Source: Axinella damicornis (taxonomy: Eukaryota > Porifera > Demospongiae > Axinellida > Axinellidae). Taken from it: DNA of 64,000 nt. Location of the stretch: the NCBI GenBank assembly GCA_963931865.1, contig OZ007509.1, positions 9,485,625-9,549,624 on the forward strand. The letters run 5' to 3'. Position 1 is the first letter of the stretch, and every line of letters starts with the position of its first letter. Positions 34,705-48,689 of the stretch are shown one piece after another. A model generated the notes under the pieces. It was not told the DNA's origin and did no database searches. It saw only the letters and a program-made list of their open reading frames with translations. Position numbers and translations under genes: made by a program.

Positions 34705-36519
34705 GTAAGTAGAGAAGGACAATGTGAAATATTGGCCTGAATTACAAATCGAATGCGAAACGCATTGAATATGCATAGGGAAAGGATAGCCAATTATCAA
34801 CTCACACTGTCTCCAGGCTACGATGTTCCACTCCTACGTCTCCGGAGTAGAGAATGCTCAACCGCCATCCTGTATACCAGTAGAGAATGCTCCACCACCA
34901 TCCTGTATACCAGAAGAGAATGCTCCACCGCCATCGTCTATATGTACCCAGTGCTGTAGAATACGTACGCAGTGCTGGAGCCGGTGGATGCTCTATAAGA
35001 AGTCTGGTAGGCACTACAGCTGCATGGGAAGAGTAAGTAGAGAAGGACAATGTGAAATGTTTGCCTGAATTAAAAATGGAATGCGAAACGCATTGAATAT
35101 GCATAGGGAAAGGATAGCCACATGTCAACTCACACTGTCTCCAGGCTACGATGTTCCACTCCTACATCTCCGGAGTAGAGAATGCTCCACCGCCATCCTC
35201 TATACCAGTAGAGAATGCTCCACCGCCATCCTCTATACCAGTAGAGAATGCTCCACCGCCATCCTGTATACCAGAAGAGAATGCTCCACCGCCATCGTGA
35301 ATACGTACCTAGTGCTGGAGCCGGGGGATGCGCTATAAGAACTCTGATCGGCACTACAGCTGCATGGGAAGAGTAAGTAGAGAAGGACAATGTGAAATGT
35401 TGGCCTGAATTAAAAATGGAATGCGAAACGCATAGAATATGCATAGGGAAAGGATAGCCACATGTCAACTCACACTGTCTCCAGGCTACGATGTTCCACT
35501 CCTACGTCTCCGGAGTAGAGAATGCTCAACCGCCATCCTGTATACCAGTAGAGAATGCTCCACCACCATCCTGTATACCAGAAGAGAATGCTCCACCGCC
35601 ATCGTCTATATGTACCCAGTGCTGTAGAATACGTACGCAGTGCTGGAGCCGGTGGATGCTCTATAAGAAGTCTGGTAGGCACTACAGCTGCATGGGAAGA
35701 GTAAGTAGAGAAGGACAATGTGAAATGTTGGCCTGAATTAAAAATGGAATGCGAAACGCATTGAATATGCATAGGGAAAGGATAGCCACATGTCAACTCA
35801 CACTGTCTCCAGGCTACGATGTTCCACTCCTACATCTCCGGAGTAGAGAATGCTCCACCGCCATCCTCTATACCAGTAGAGAATGCTCCACCGCCATCCT
35901 GTATACCAGAAGAGAATGCTCCACCGCCATCGTGAATACGTACCTAGTGCTGGAGCCGGGGGATGCGCTATAAGAACTCTGATAGGCACTACAGCTGCAT
36001 GGGAAGAGTAAGTAGAGAAGGACAATGTGAAATGTTGGCCTGAATTAAAAATGGAATGCGAAACGCATAGAATATGCATAGGGAAAGGATAGCCACATGT
36101 CAACGCACACTGTCTCCAGGCTACAATGTTCAACTCCTACGTCTCCGGAGAAGAGAATGCTCCACGCCATCCTGTATACCAGTAGAGAATGCTCCACCGC
36201 CATCCTGTATACCAGAAGAGAATGCTCCACCGCCATCGTGTATACGTACCCAGTGCTGGAGACGGGGGATGCGCTATAAGAACTCTGGTAGGCACTACAG
36301 CTGCATTGGAAGAGTAAGTAGAGAAGGACAATGTGAAAAGTTGGCCTGAATGAAAAATGGAATGCGAAACGCATTGAATATGCATAGGGCAAGGATAGCC
36401 ACATGTCAACTCACACTGTCTCTAGGCTACGACATTCCACTCCTACGTCTCTGGAGTAGAGAATGCTCCACCGCCATCCTGTATACCAGTACAGAATGCT
36501 CCACCGCCATCCTGTATAA

Positions 36520-39500
36520 CAGAAGAGAATGCTCCACCGCCATCGTGTATACGTACCCAGTGCTGGAGACGGGGGATGCGCTATAAGAACTCTGGTAGGC
36601 ACTACAGCTGCATTGGAAGAGTAAGTAGAGAAGGACAATGTGAAATGTTGGCCTGAATGAAAAATGGAATGCGAAACGCATTGAATATGCATAGGGCAAG
36701 GATAGCCACATGTCAACTCACACTGTCTCTAGGCTACGACATTCCACTCCTACGTCTCTGGAGTAGAGAATGCTCCACCGCCATCCTGTATACCAGTAGA
36801 GAATGCTCCACCGCCATCGTGTACACCAGAAGAGAATGCTCCACCGCCATCGTGTATACGTACCCAGTGCTGGAGACGGGGGATACGCTATAAGAACTCT
36901 GGTAGGCACTACAGCTGCATTGGAAGAGTAAGTAGAGAAGGACAATGTGAAATGTTGGCCTGAATGAAAAATGGAATGCGAAACGCATTGAATATGCATA
37001 GGGCAAGGATAGCCACATGTCAACTCACACTGTCTCTAGGCTACGACATTCCACTCCTACGTCTCCGGAGAAGAGAATGCTCCACCGCCATCCTGTATAC
37101 CAGTAGAGAATGCTCCACCGCCATCCTGTATACCAGAAGAGAATGCTCCACCGCCATCGTGTATACGTACCCAGTGCTGGAGCCGGGGGATGCTCTATAA
37201 AAAGTCTTGTAGGCACTACAGCTGCATGGGAAGAGTAAGTAGAAAAGGACAATGTGAAATGTTGGCCTGAATTACAAATCGAATGCGAAACGCATTGAAT
37301 ATGCATAGGGAAAGGATAGCCACATGTCAACTCACACTGTCTCCAGGCTACGATGTTCCACTCCTACGTCTCCGGAGTAGAGAATGCTCAACCGCCATCC
37401 TGTATACCAGTAGAGAATGCTCCACCACCATCCTGTATACCAGAAGAGAATGCTCCACCGCCATCGTCTATATGTACCCAGTGCTGTAGAATACGTACGC
37501 AGTGCTGGAGCCGGGGGATGCGCTATAAGAACTCTGGTAGGCACTACAGTTGCATGGGAAGAGTAAGTAGAGAAGGACAATGTGAAATGTTGGCCTGAAT
37601 TAAAAATGGAATGCGAAACGCATTGAATATGCATAGGGAAAGGATAGCCACATGTCAACCCACACTGTCTCCAGGCTACGATGTTGCACTCCTACATCTC
37701 CGGAGTAGAGAATGCTCCACCGCCATCCTCTATACCAGTAGAGAATGCTCCACCACCATCCTGTATACCAGAAGAGAATGCTCCACCGCCATCTTGAATA
37801 CGTACCCAGTGCTGGAGCCGGGGGATGCGCTATGAGAACTCTGATAGGCACTACAGCTGTATGGGAAGAGTAAGTAGAGAAGGAAAATGTGAAATGTTGG
37901 CCTGAATTAAAAATGGAACGCGAAACGCATTGAATATGCATAGGGAAAGGATAGCCACATGTCAACGCACACTGTCTCCAGGCTACAATGTTCCACTCCT
38001 ACGTCTTCGGAGAAGAGAATGCTCCACCGCCATCCTGTATACCAGTAGAGAATGCTCCACCGCCATCCTGTATGCCAGAAGAGAATGCTCCACCGCCATC
38101 GTGTATACGTACCCAGTGCTGGAGCCGGGGGATGCTCTATAAGAAGTCTGGTAGGCACTACAGCTGCATGGGAAGAGTAAGTAGAGAAGGACAATGTGAA
38201 ATGTTGGCCTGAATTACAAATCGAATGCGAAACGCATTGAATATGCATAGGGAAAGGATAGCCACATGTCAACTCACATGTCTCCAGGCTACGATGTTCC
38301 ACTCCTACGTCTCCGGAGTAGAGAATGCTCAACCGCCATCCTGTATACCAGTAGAGAATGCTCCACCACCATCCTGTATACCAGAAGAGAATGCTCCACC
38401 GCCGTCGTCTATACGTACCCAGTGCTGTAGAATACGTACCCAGTGCTGGAGCCGGGGGATGCGCTATAAGAACTCTGGTAGGCACTACAGCTGCAAGGGA
38501 AGAGTAAGTAGAGAAGGACAATGTGAAATGTTGGCCTCAATTAACAATGGAATGCGAAACGCATTGAATATGCATAGGGAAAGGATAGCCACATGTCAAC
38601 TCACACCGTCTCCAGGCTACGATGTTCCACTCCTACGTCTCCGGAGTAGAGAATGCTCCACCGCCATCCTGTATACCAGTAGAGAATACTCCACCGCCAT
38701 CCTGTATACCAGAAGAGAATGCTCCACCGCCATCGTGTATACCAGAAGAGAATGCTCCACCGCCATCGTGTATACGTACCCAGTGCTGGAGCCGGGGGAT
38801 GCGCTATAAGAAGTCTGGTAGGCCGGGGGATGCGCTATAAGAAGTCTGGTAGGCACTACAGTTGCATGGGAAGAGTAAGTAGAGAAGGACAATGTGAAAT
38901 GTTGGCATGAATTAAAAATGGAATGCGAAACGTATTGAATATGCATAGGGAAAGGACAGCCACATGTCAACTCACACTGTCTCTAGGCTACGACATTCCA
39001 CTCCTACGTCTCTGGAGTAGAGAATGCTCCACCGCCATCCTGTATACCAGTAGAGAATGCTCCACCGCCATCGTGTACACCAGAAGAGAATGCTCCACCG
39101 CCATCGTGTATACGTACCCAGTGCTGGAGACGGGGGATGCGCTATAAGAACTCTGGTAGGCACTACAGCTGCATTGGAAGAGTAAGTAGAGAAGGACAAT
39201 GTGAAATGTTGGCCTGAATGAAAAATGGAATGCGAAACGCATTGAATATGCATAGGGCAAGGATAGCCACATGTCAACTCACACTGTCTCTAGGCTACGA
39301 CATTCCACTCCTACGTCTCTGGAGTAGAGAATGCTCCACCGCCATCCTGTATACCAGTAGAGAATGCTCCACCGCCATCGTGTACACCAGAAGAGAATGC
39401 TCCACCGCCATCGTGTATACGTACCCAGTGCTGGAGACGGGGGATACGCTATAAGAACTCTGGTAGGCACTACAGCTGCATTGGAAGAGTAAGTAGAGAA

Positions 39501-41535
39501 GGACAATGTGAAATGTTGGCCTGAATGAAAAATGGAATGCGAAACGCATTGAATATGCATAGGGCAAGGATAGCCACATGTCAACTCACACTGTCTCTAG
39601 GCTACGACATTCCACTCCTACGTCTCCGGAGAAGAGAATGCTCCACCGCCATCCTGTATACCAGTAGAGAATGCTCCACCGCCATCCTGTATACCAGAAG
39701 AGAATGCTCCACCGCCATCGTGTATACGTACCCAGTGCTGGAGCCGGGGGATGCTCTATAAAAAGTCTGGTAGGCACTACAGCTGCATGGGAAGAGTAAG
39801 TAGAAAAGGACAATGTGAAATGTTGGCCTGAATTACAAATCGAATGCGAAACGCATTGAATATGCATAGGGAAAGGATAGCCACATGTCAACTCACACTG
39901 TCTCCAGGCTACGATGTTCCACTCCTACGTCTCCGGAGTAGAGAATGCTCAACCGCCATCCTGTATACCAGTAGAGAATGCTCCACCACCATCCTGTATA
40001 CCAGAAGAGAATGCTCCACCGCCATCGTCTATATGTACCCAGTGCTGTAGAATACGTACGCAGTGCTGGAGCCGGGGGATGCGCTATAAGAACTCTGGTA
40101 GGCACTACAGTTGCATGGGAAGAGTAAGTAGAGAAGGACAATGTGAAATGTTGGCCTGAATTAAAAATGGAATGCGAAACGCATTGAATATGCATAGGGA
40201 AAGGATAGCCACATGTCAACCCACACTGTCTCCAGGCTACGATGTTGCACTCCTACATCTCCGGAGTAGAGAATGCTCCACCGCCATCCTCTATACCAGT
40301 AGAGAATGCTCCACCACCATCCTGTATACCAGAAGAGAATGCTCCACCGCCATCTTGAATACGTACCCAGTGCTGGAGCCGGGGGATGCGCTATGAGAAC
40401 TCTGATAGGCACTACAGCTGTATGGGAAGAGTAAGTAGAGAAGGAAAATGTGAAATGTTGGCCTGAATTAAAAATGGAACGCGAAACGCATTGAATATGC
40501 ATAGGGAAAGGATAGCCACATGTCAACGCACACTGTCTCCAGGCTACAATGTTCCACTCCTACGTCTTCGGAGAAGAGAATGCTCCACCGCCATCCTGTA
40601 TACCAGTAGAGAATGCTCCACCGCCATCCTGTATGCCAGAAGAGAATGCTCCACCGCCATCGTGTATACGTACCCAGTGCTGGAGCCGGGGGATGCTCTA
40701 TAAGAAGTCTGGTAGGCACTACAGCTGCATGGGAAGAGTAAGTAGAGAAGGACAATGTGAAATGTTGGCCTGAATTACAAATCGAATGCGAAACGCATTG
40801 AATATGCATAGGGAAAGGATAGCCACATGTCAACTCACATGTCTCCAGGCTACGATGTTCCACTCCTACGTCTCCGGAGTAGAGAATGCTCAACCGCCAT
40901 CCTGTATACCAGTAGAGAATGCTCCACCACCATCCTGTATACCAGAAGAGAATGCTCCACCGCCGTCGTCTATACGTACCCAGTGCTGTAGAATACGTAC
41001 CCAGTGCTGGAGCCGGGGGATGCGCTATAAGAACTCTGGTAGGCACTACAGCTGCAAGGGAAGAGTAAGTAGAGAAGGACAATGTGAAATGTTGGCCTCA
41101 ATTAACAATGGAATGCGAAACGCATTGAATATGCATAGGGAAAGGATAGCCACATGTCAACTCACACCGTCTCCAGGCTACGATGTTCCACTCCTACGTC
41201 TCCGGAGTAGAGAATGCTCCACCGCCATCCTGTATACCAGTAGAGAATACTCCACCGCCATCCTGTATACCAGAAGAGAATGCTCCACCGCCATCGTGTA
41301 TACCAGAAGAGAATGCTCCACCGCCATCGTGTATACGTACCCAGTGCTGGAGCCGGGGGATGCGCTATAAGAAGTCTGGTAGGCCGGGGGATGCGCTATA
41401 AGAAGTCTGGTAGGCACTACAGTTGCATGGGAAGAGTAAGTAGAGAAGGACAATGTGAAATGTTGGCATGAATTAAAAATGGAATGCGAAACGTATTGAA
41501 TATGCATAGGGAAAGGACAGCCACATGTCAACTCA
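36520..41535 (+). repeat. higher-order repeat, two copies at 2561-bp offset (eight units)
   Basis: 36520-38974 and 39081-41535 agree almost base for base by eye, including rare variants such as the 21-bp insertion, the CTTGAATACG stop and the 31-bp duplication. One visible difference is AAGTCTTGTAGG against AAGTCTGGTAGG near 37205/39766. Confidence 0.8.
37347..37562 (+). CDS. array unit with 21-bp in-frame insertion
   Basis: 216 bases. TGTAGAATACGTACGCAGTGC is inserted after CAGTGC, adding residues CRIRTQC and so one or two extra cysteines without breaking the frame. Confidence 0.4.
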
Positions 41536-44500
41536 CACCGTCTCCAGGCTACGATGTTCCACTCCTACGTCTCCGAAGTAGAGAATGCTTCACCGCCATC
41601 CTGTATACCAGTAGAGAATGCTCCACTGCCATCCTGTATACCAGAAGAGAATGCTCCAGCACCATCGTGTATACGTACCCAGTGCTGCATCCGGGGGATG
41701 CGCTATAAGAAGTCTGGTAGGCACTACAGCTGCATGTTAAGAGTAAGTAGAGAAGGACAATGTGAAATGTTGGCCTGAATGAAAAATCGAATGCGAAACG
41801 CATTGAATATGCATAGGGAAAGGATAGCCACATGTCAACTCACACTGTCTCCAGGCTACGGATGTTCCACTCCTACGTCTCCGGAGTAGAGAATGCTCCA
41901 CCCCCATCCTGTATACCAATAGAGAATGCTCCACCGCCATCCTGTATACCAGAAGAGAATGCTCCACCGCCATCGTGTATACGTACCCAGTGCTGGAGCC
42001 GGGGGATGCGCTATAAGAAGTCTGGTAGGCCGGGGGATGCGCTATAAGAAGTCTGGTAGGCACTACAGTTGCATTGGAAGAGTAAGTAGAGAAGGACAAT
42101 GTGAAATGTGGTCCTGAATTAAGAATGGAATGCGAAACGCATTGAATATGCATAGGGAAAGGATAGCCACACGTCAACTCACACCGTCTCTAGGCTACGA
42201 TGTTCCACTCCTACGTCTCCGAAGTAGAGAATGCTTCACCGCTATCCTGTAAACCAGTAGAGAATGCTCCACTGCCATCCTGTATACCAGAAGAGAATGC
42301 TCCAGCACCATCATGTATACGTACCCAGTGCTGCATTCGGGGGATGCGCTATAGGAAGTCTGGTAGGCACTACAGCTGCATGTTAAGAGTAAGTAGAGAA
42401 GGACCATGTGAAATGTTGGCCTGAATGAAAAATCGAATGCGAAACGCATTGAATGTGCATAGGGATAGGATAGCCACACGTCAACTCACACTGTCTCCAG
42501 GCTACGGATGTTCCACTCCTACGTCTCCGGAGTAGAGAATGCTCCACCCCCATCCTGTATACCAATAGACAATGCTCCACCGCCATCCTGCATACCAGAA
42601 GAGAATGCTCCACCGCCATTGTGTATACGTACCCAGTGCTGGAGCCGGGGGATGCGCTATAAGAACTCTGGTAGGCTCTACAGCTGCATTGGAAGAGTAG
42701 GTAGAGAAGGAAAATGTGAAATGTTGGCCTGAATTAAAAATGGAATGGGAAACGCTTTGAATATGCATAGGGAAAGGATAGCCACATGTCAACTCACACT
42801 GTCTCTAGGCTACGACGTTCCACTCCTACGTCTCTGAAGTAGAGAATGCTCCACCGCCATCCTGTATACCAGTAGAGAATGCTCCACCGCCATCGTGTAC
42901 ACCAGAAGAGAATACTCCACCGCCATCGTGTATACGTACCCAGGGCTGGAGCCGGGGGATGCGCTATCAGAAGTCTGGTAGGCACTACAGTTGCATGGGA
43001 AGAGTAAGTAGAGAAGGACAATGTGTAATGTTGGTATGAATTAAAAATGGAATGCGAAACGCATAGAATATGCATAGGGAAAGGATAGCCACATGTCAAC
43101 TCACACCGTCTCCAGGCTACGATGTTCCACTCCTACGTCTCCGAAGTAGGGAATGCTTCACCGCCATCCTGTATACCAGTAGAGAATGCTTCACTGCCAT
43201 CCTGTATACCAGAAGAGAATGCTCCAGCACCATCGTGTATACGTACCCAGTGCTGGAGCCGGGGGATGCGCTATAAGAAGTCTGGTAGGCACTACAGCTG
43301 CATGTTAAGAGTAAGTAGAAAAGGACAGTGTGAAATGTTGGCCTGAATGAAAAATCGAATGCGAAACGCATTGAATATGCATAGGGAAAGGACAGCCACA
43401 TGTCAACTCACACTATCTCCAGGCTATGGATGTTCCACTCTTACGTCTCCGGAGTAGAGAATGCTCCACCGCCATCCTGTATACCAATAGAGAATGCTCC
43501 ACCGCCATCCTGTATACCAGAAGAGAATGCTCCACCGCCATCGTGTATACGTACCCAGTGCTGGAGCCGGGGGAAGCGCTATAAGAACTCTGGTAGGCAC
43601 TACAGCTGCATTGGAAGAGTACGTAGAGAAGGACAATGTGAAATGTTGGCCTGAATGAAAAATGGAATGCGAAACGCATTGAATATGCATAGGGAAAGGA
43701 TAGCAACATGTCAACTCACACTGTCTCTAGGCTACGACGTTCCACTCCTACGTCTCTGGAGTAAAGAATGCTCCACCGCCATCCTGTATACCAGTAGAGA
43801 ATGCTCCACCGCCATCCTGTATACCAGAAGAGAATGCTCCACCGCCGTCGTGTAAACGTACCCAGTGCTGGAGCCGGGGGATGCTCTATAAAAGTCTGGT
43901 AGGCACTACAGCTGCATGTTAAGAGTAAGTAGAGAAGGACAATGTGAAATGTTGGCCTGAATGAAAAATGGAATGCGAAAGGCATTGAATATGCATAGGG
44001 AAAGATAGCCACATGTCAACTCACACTGTGTCTAGGCTACAACGTTCCACTCCTACGTCTCCGGAGAATGCTCCACCGCCATCCTGTATACCAGTAGAGA
44101 ATGCTCCACCGCCATCCTGTAAACCAGAAGAGAATGCTCCACCGCCATCGTGTATACGTACCCAGTGCTGGAGCCGGGGGATGCTCTATAAGAAGTCTGG
44201 TATGCACTACAGCTGCATGTTAAGAGTAAGTATAGAAGGACAATTTGAAATGTTGGCCTGAATGAAAAATCCAATGCGAAACACATTGAATATGCATAGG
44301 GAAAGGATAGCCACATGTCAACTCACACTGTCTCCAGGCTACGATGTTCCACTCCTACGTCTCCGGAGTAGAGAATGCTCCACCGGCATCCTGCATACCA
44401 GTAGAGAATGCTCCACCGCCATCCTGTATACCAGAAGAGAATGCTCCACCACCATCGTGTATACGAACCCAGTGCTGGAGCCGGGGGATACGCTATAAGA

Positions 44501-44957
44501 AGTCTGGTAGGCACTACAGCGGCATGGGAAGAGTAAGTAGAGAAGGAAAATGTGAAATGTTGGCCTGAATTAAAAATGGAATGCGAAACGCATTGAATAT
44601 GCATAGAGAAAGGACAGCCACATGTCAACTCACACCGTCTCCAGGCTACGATGTTCCACTCCTACGTCTCCGGAGTAGAGAACGCTTCACCGCCATCCTG
44701 TATACTAGTAGAGGTAGAGAATGCTCCACTGCCATCCTGTATACCAGAAGAGAATGCTCCAGCGCCATCGTGTATACGTACCCAGTGCTGGAGCCGGGGG
44801 ATGCGCTATAAGAACTCTGGTAGGCACTACAGCTGCATGGGAAGAGTAAGTAGAGAAGTAGAATGTGAAATTTTGGCCTGAATTAAAAATGGAATGCGAA
44901 ACGCATTGAATATGCATAGGCAAAGGATAGCCACATGTCAACCCACACTGTCTCCAG

Positions 44958-45119
44958 GCTACGATGTTCCACTCCTACTACTCCGGACTAGAGAATGCTC
45001 CACCGCCATCGTGTATACCAGAAGAGAATGCTCCACCGCCATCATGTATACGTACCAAGTGCTGGAGCCGGGGGATGCGCTATAGGAAATCAGGTAGGCA
45101 CTACAGTTGCATGGGAAGA
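44958..45119 (+). CDS. array unit with two 33-bp sub-repeats
   Basis: 162 bases (195 - 33), open throughout, start GCTACGATG, donor GTAAGT. Confidence 0.4.
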
Positions 45120-48100
45120 GTAAGTAGAGAAGGACAATGTGAAATGTTGTCCTGAATTAAAAATGGAATGCGAAACACATTGAATATGCATAGGGAAAGG
45201 ATAGCCACATGTCAACTCACACCGTCTCTAGGCTACGATGTTGCACTCCTACGTCTCCGAAGTAGAGAATGCTTCACCGCCATCCTGTGTACCAGTAGAG
45301 AATGCTCCACTGCCATCCTGTATACCAGAAGAGAATGCTCCAGCACCATCGTGTATACGTACCCTGTGCTGGAACCGGGGGATGCGCTATAAGAAGTCTG
45401 GTAGGCACTACAGCTGCATGGGAAGAGTAAGTAGAGAATGACAACGTGAAATGTAGGCCTGAATTACAAATCGAATGCGAAACGCATTGAATATGCATAG
45501 GGAAAGGATAGCCACATGTCAACTCACACTGTCTCCAGGCTACGATGTTCCACTCCTACGTCTCCAGAGTAGAGAATGCTCAACCGCCATCCTGTATACC
45601 AGTAGAGAATGCTCCACCACCATCCTGTATACCAGAAGAGAATGTTCCAACGCCATCGTGTATACGTACCCAGTGTTGGAGCCGGGGGATGCGCTACAAA
45701 AACTCTGGTAGGCACTACAGCTGCATTGGATGAGTAGGTAGAGAAGGACAATGTGAAATGTTGGCCAGAATGAAAAATGGAATGCGAAACGCATTGAATA
45801 TGCACAGGGCAAGGATAGCCACATGTCAACTCACACTGTCTCTAGGCTACGACGTTCCACTCCTACGTCTCTGGAGTAGAGAATGCTCCACCGCCATCCT
45901 GTATACCAGTAGAGAATGCTCCACCGCCATCGTGTACACCAGAAGAGAATGCTCCACCGCCATCGTGTATACGTACCCAGGGCAGGAGCCGGGGAATGCG
46001 CTATCAGAAGTCTGGTAGGCACTACATTTGCATGGAAAGAGTAAGTAGAGAAGGACAATGTGAAATGTTGGCCTGAATTAAAAATGGAATGCGAAACGCA
46101 TTGAATATGCATAGGGCAAGGATAGCCACATCTCAACTCACACTGTCTCTAGGCTACGACATTCCACTCCTACGTCTCTGGAGTAGAGAATGCTCCACCG
46201 CCATCCTGTATACCAGTAGAGAATGCTCCACCGCCATCGTGTACACCAGAAGAGAATGCTCCACCGCCATCGTGTATACGTACCCAGGGATGGAGCCGGG
46301 GGATGCGCTATCAGAAGTCTGGTAGGCACTACAGTTGCATGTTAAGAGTAAGTAGAGAAGGACAATGTGAAATGTTGGCCTGAATTAAAAATGGAATGCG
46401 AAACGCATTGAATGTGCATTGGGAAAGGATAGCCACATGTCAACTCACACCGTCTCCAGGCTACGATGTTTCAATCCTACGTCTCCGAAGCCGAGAATGC
46501 TTCACCGCCATCCTGTATACCAGTAGAGAATGCTCCACTGCCATCCTGTATACCAGAAGAGAATGCTCCAGCGCCGTCGTGTATACGTACCCAGTGCTGG
46601 AGCCGGGGGATGCGCTATAAGAAGTCTGGTAGGCACTACAGCTGCATGTTAAGAGTAAGTAGAGAAGGACAATGTGAAATGTTGGCCTGAATTAAAAATG
46701 GAATGCAAAACGCATTGAATATGCATAGGGAAAGGATAGCCACATGTCAACTCACACCGTCTCCAGGCTACGATGTTCCACTCCTACGTCTCCGAAGTAG
46801 AGAATGCTTCACCGCCATCCTGTATACCAGTAGAGAATGCTTCACTGCCATCCTGTATACCAGAAGAGAATGCTCCAGCACCATCGTGTATACGTACCCA
46901 GTGCTGCATCCGGGGGATGCGCTATAAGAAGTCTGGTAGGCACTACAGCTGCATGTTAAGAGTAAGTAGAGAAGGACAATGTGAAATGTTGGCCTGAATG
47001 AAAAATCGAATGCGAAACGCATTGAATATGCATAGGGAAAGGATAGCCACATGCGAACTCACACTGTCTCCAGGCTACGGATGTTCCACTCCTACGTCTC
47101 CGGAGTAGAGAATGCTCCACCCCCATCCTGTATACCATTAGAGAATGCTCCACCGCCATCCTGTATACCAGAAGAGAATGCTCCACCGCCATTGTGTATA
47201 CGTACCCAGTGCTGGAGCCGGGGGATGCGCTATAAGAAGTCTGGTAGGCCGGGGGATGCGCTATAAGAAGTCTGGTAGGCACTACAGTTGCATGGCAAGA
47301 GTAAGTAGAGAAGGACAATGTGAAATGTGGTCCTGAATTATAAATGGAATGCGAAACGCATTGAATATGCATAGGGAAAGGATACCCACACGTCAACTCA
47401 CACCGTCTCCAGGCTACGATGTTCCACTCCTACGTCTCCGAAGTAGAGAATGCTTCACCGCCATCCTGTATACCAGTAGAGAATGCTCCACTGCCATCCT
47501 GTATACCAGAAGAGAAAGCTCCAGCACCATCGTGTATACGTACCCAGTGCTGCATCCGGGGGATGCGCTATAGGAAGTCTGGTAGGCACTACAGCTGCAT
47601 GTTAAGAGTAAGTAGAGAAGGACCATGTGAAATGTTGGCCTGAATGAAAAATCGAATGCGAAACGCATTGAATATGCATAGGGATAAGATAGCCACATGT
47701 CAACTCACACTGTCTCCAGGCTACGGATGTTCCACTCCTACGTCTCCGGAGTAGAGAATGCTCCACCCCAATCCTGTATACCAATAGACAATGCTCCACC
47801 GCCATCCTGTATACCAGAAGAGAATGCTCCACCGCCATCGTGTATACGTACCCAGTGCTGGAGCCGGGGGATGCGCTATAAGAACTCTGATAGGCACTAC
47901 AGCTGCATTGGAAGAGTAGGTAGAGAAGGACAATGTGAAATGTTGGCCTGAATGAAAAATGGAATGCGAAACGCATTGAATATGCATAGGGAAAGGATAG
48001 CCACATGTAAACTCATACTGTCTCTAGGCTACGACGTTCCACTCCTACGTCTCTGGAGTAGAGAATGCTCCACCGCCATCCTGTATACCAGTAGAGAATG

Positions 48101-48689
48101 CTTCACCGCCATCGTGTACACCAGAAGAGAATGCTTCACCGCCATCGTGTATACGTACCCAGGCCTGGAGCCGGGGGATGCGCTATCAGAAGTCTGGTAG
48201 GCACTACAGTTGCATGGGAAGAGTAAGTAGAGAAGGACAATGTGAAATGTTGGCATGAATTAAAAATTGAATGCGAAACGCATAGAATATGCATAGGGAA
48301 AGGATAGCCACATGTCAACTCACACCGTCTCCAGGCTACGATGTTCCACTCCTACGTCTCCGAAGCAGAGAATGCTTCACCGCCATCCTGTATACCAGTA
48401 GAGAATGCTCCACTGCCATCCTGTATACCAGAAGAGAATGCTCCAGCGCCGTCGTGTATACGTACCCAGTGCTGGAGCCGGGGGATGCGCTATAAGAAGT
48501 CTGGTAGGCACTACAGCTGCATGTTAAGAGTAAGTAGAGAAGGACAATGTGAAATGTTGGCCTGAATTAAAAATGGAATGCAAAACGCATTGAATATGCA
48601 TAGGGAAAGGATAGCCACATGTCAACTCACACCGTCTCCAGGCTATGATGTTCCACTCCTACGTCTCCGAAGTAGAGAATGCTTCACCG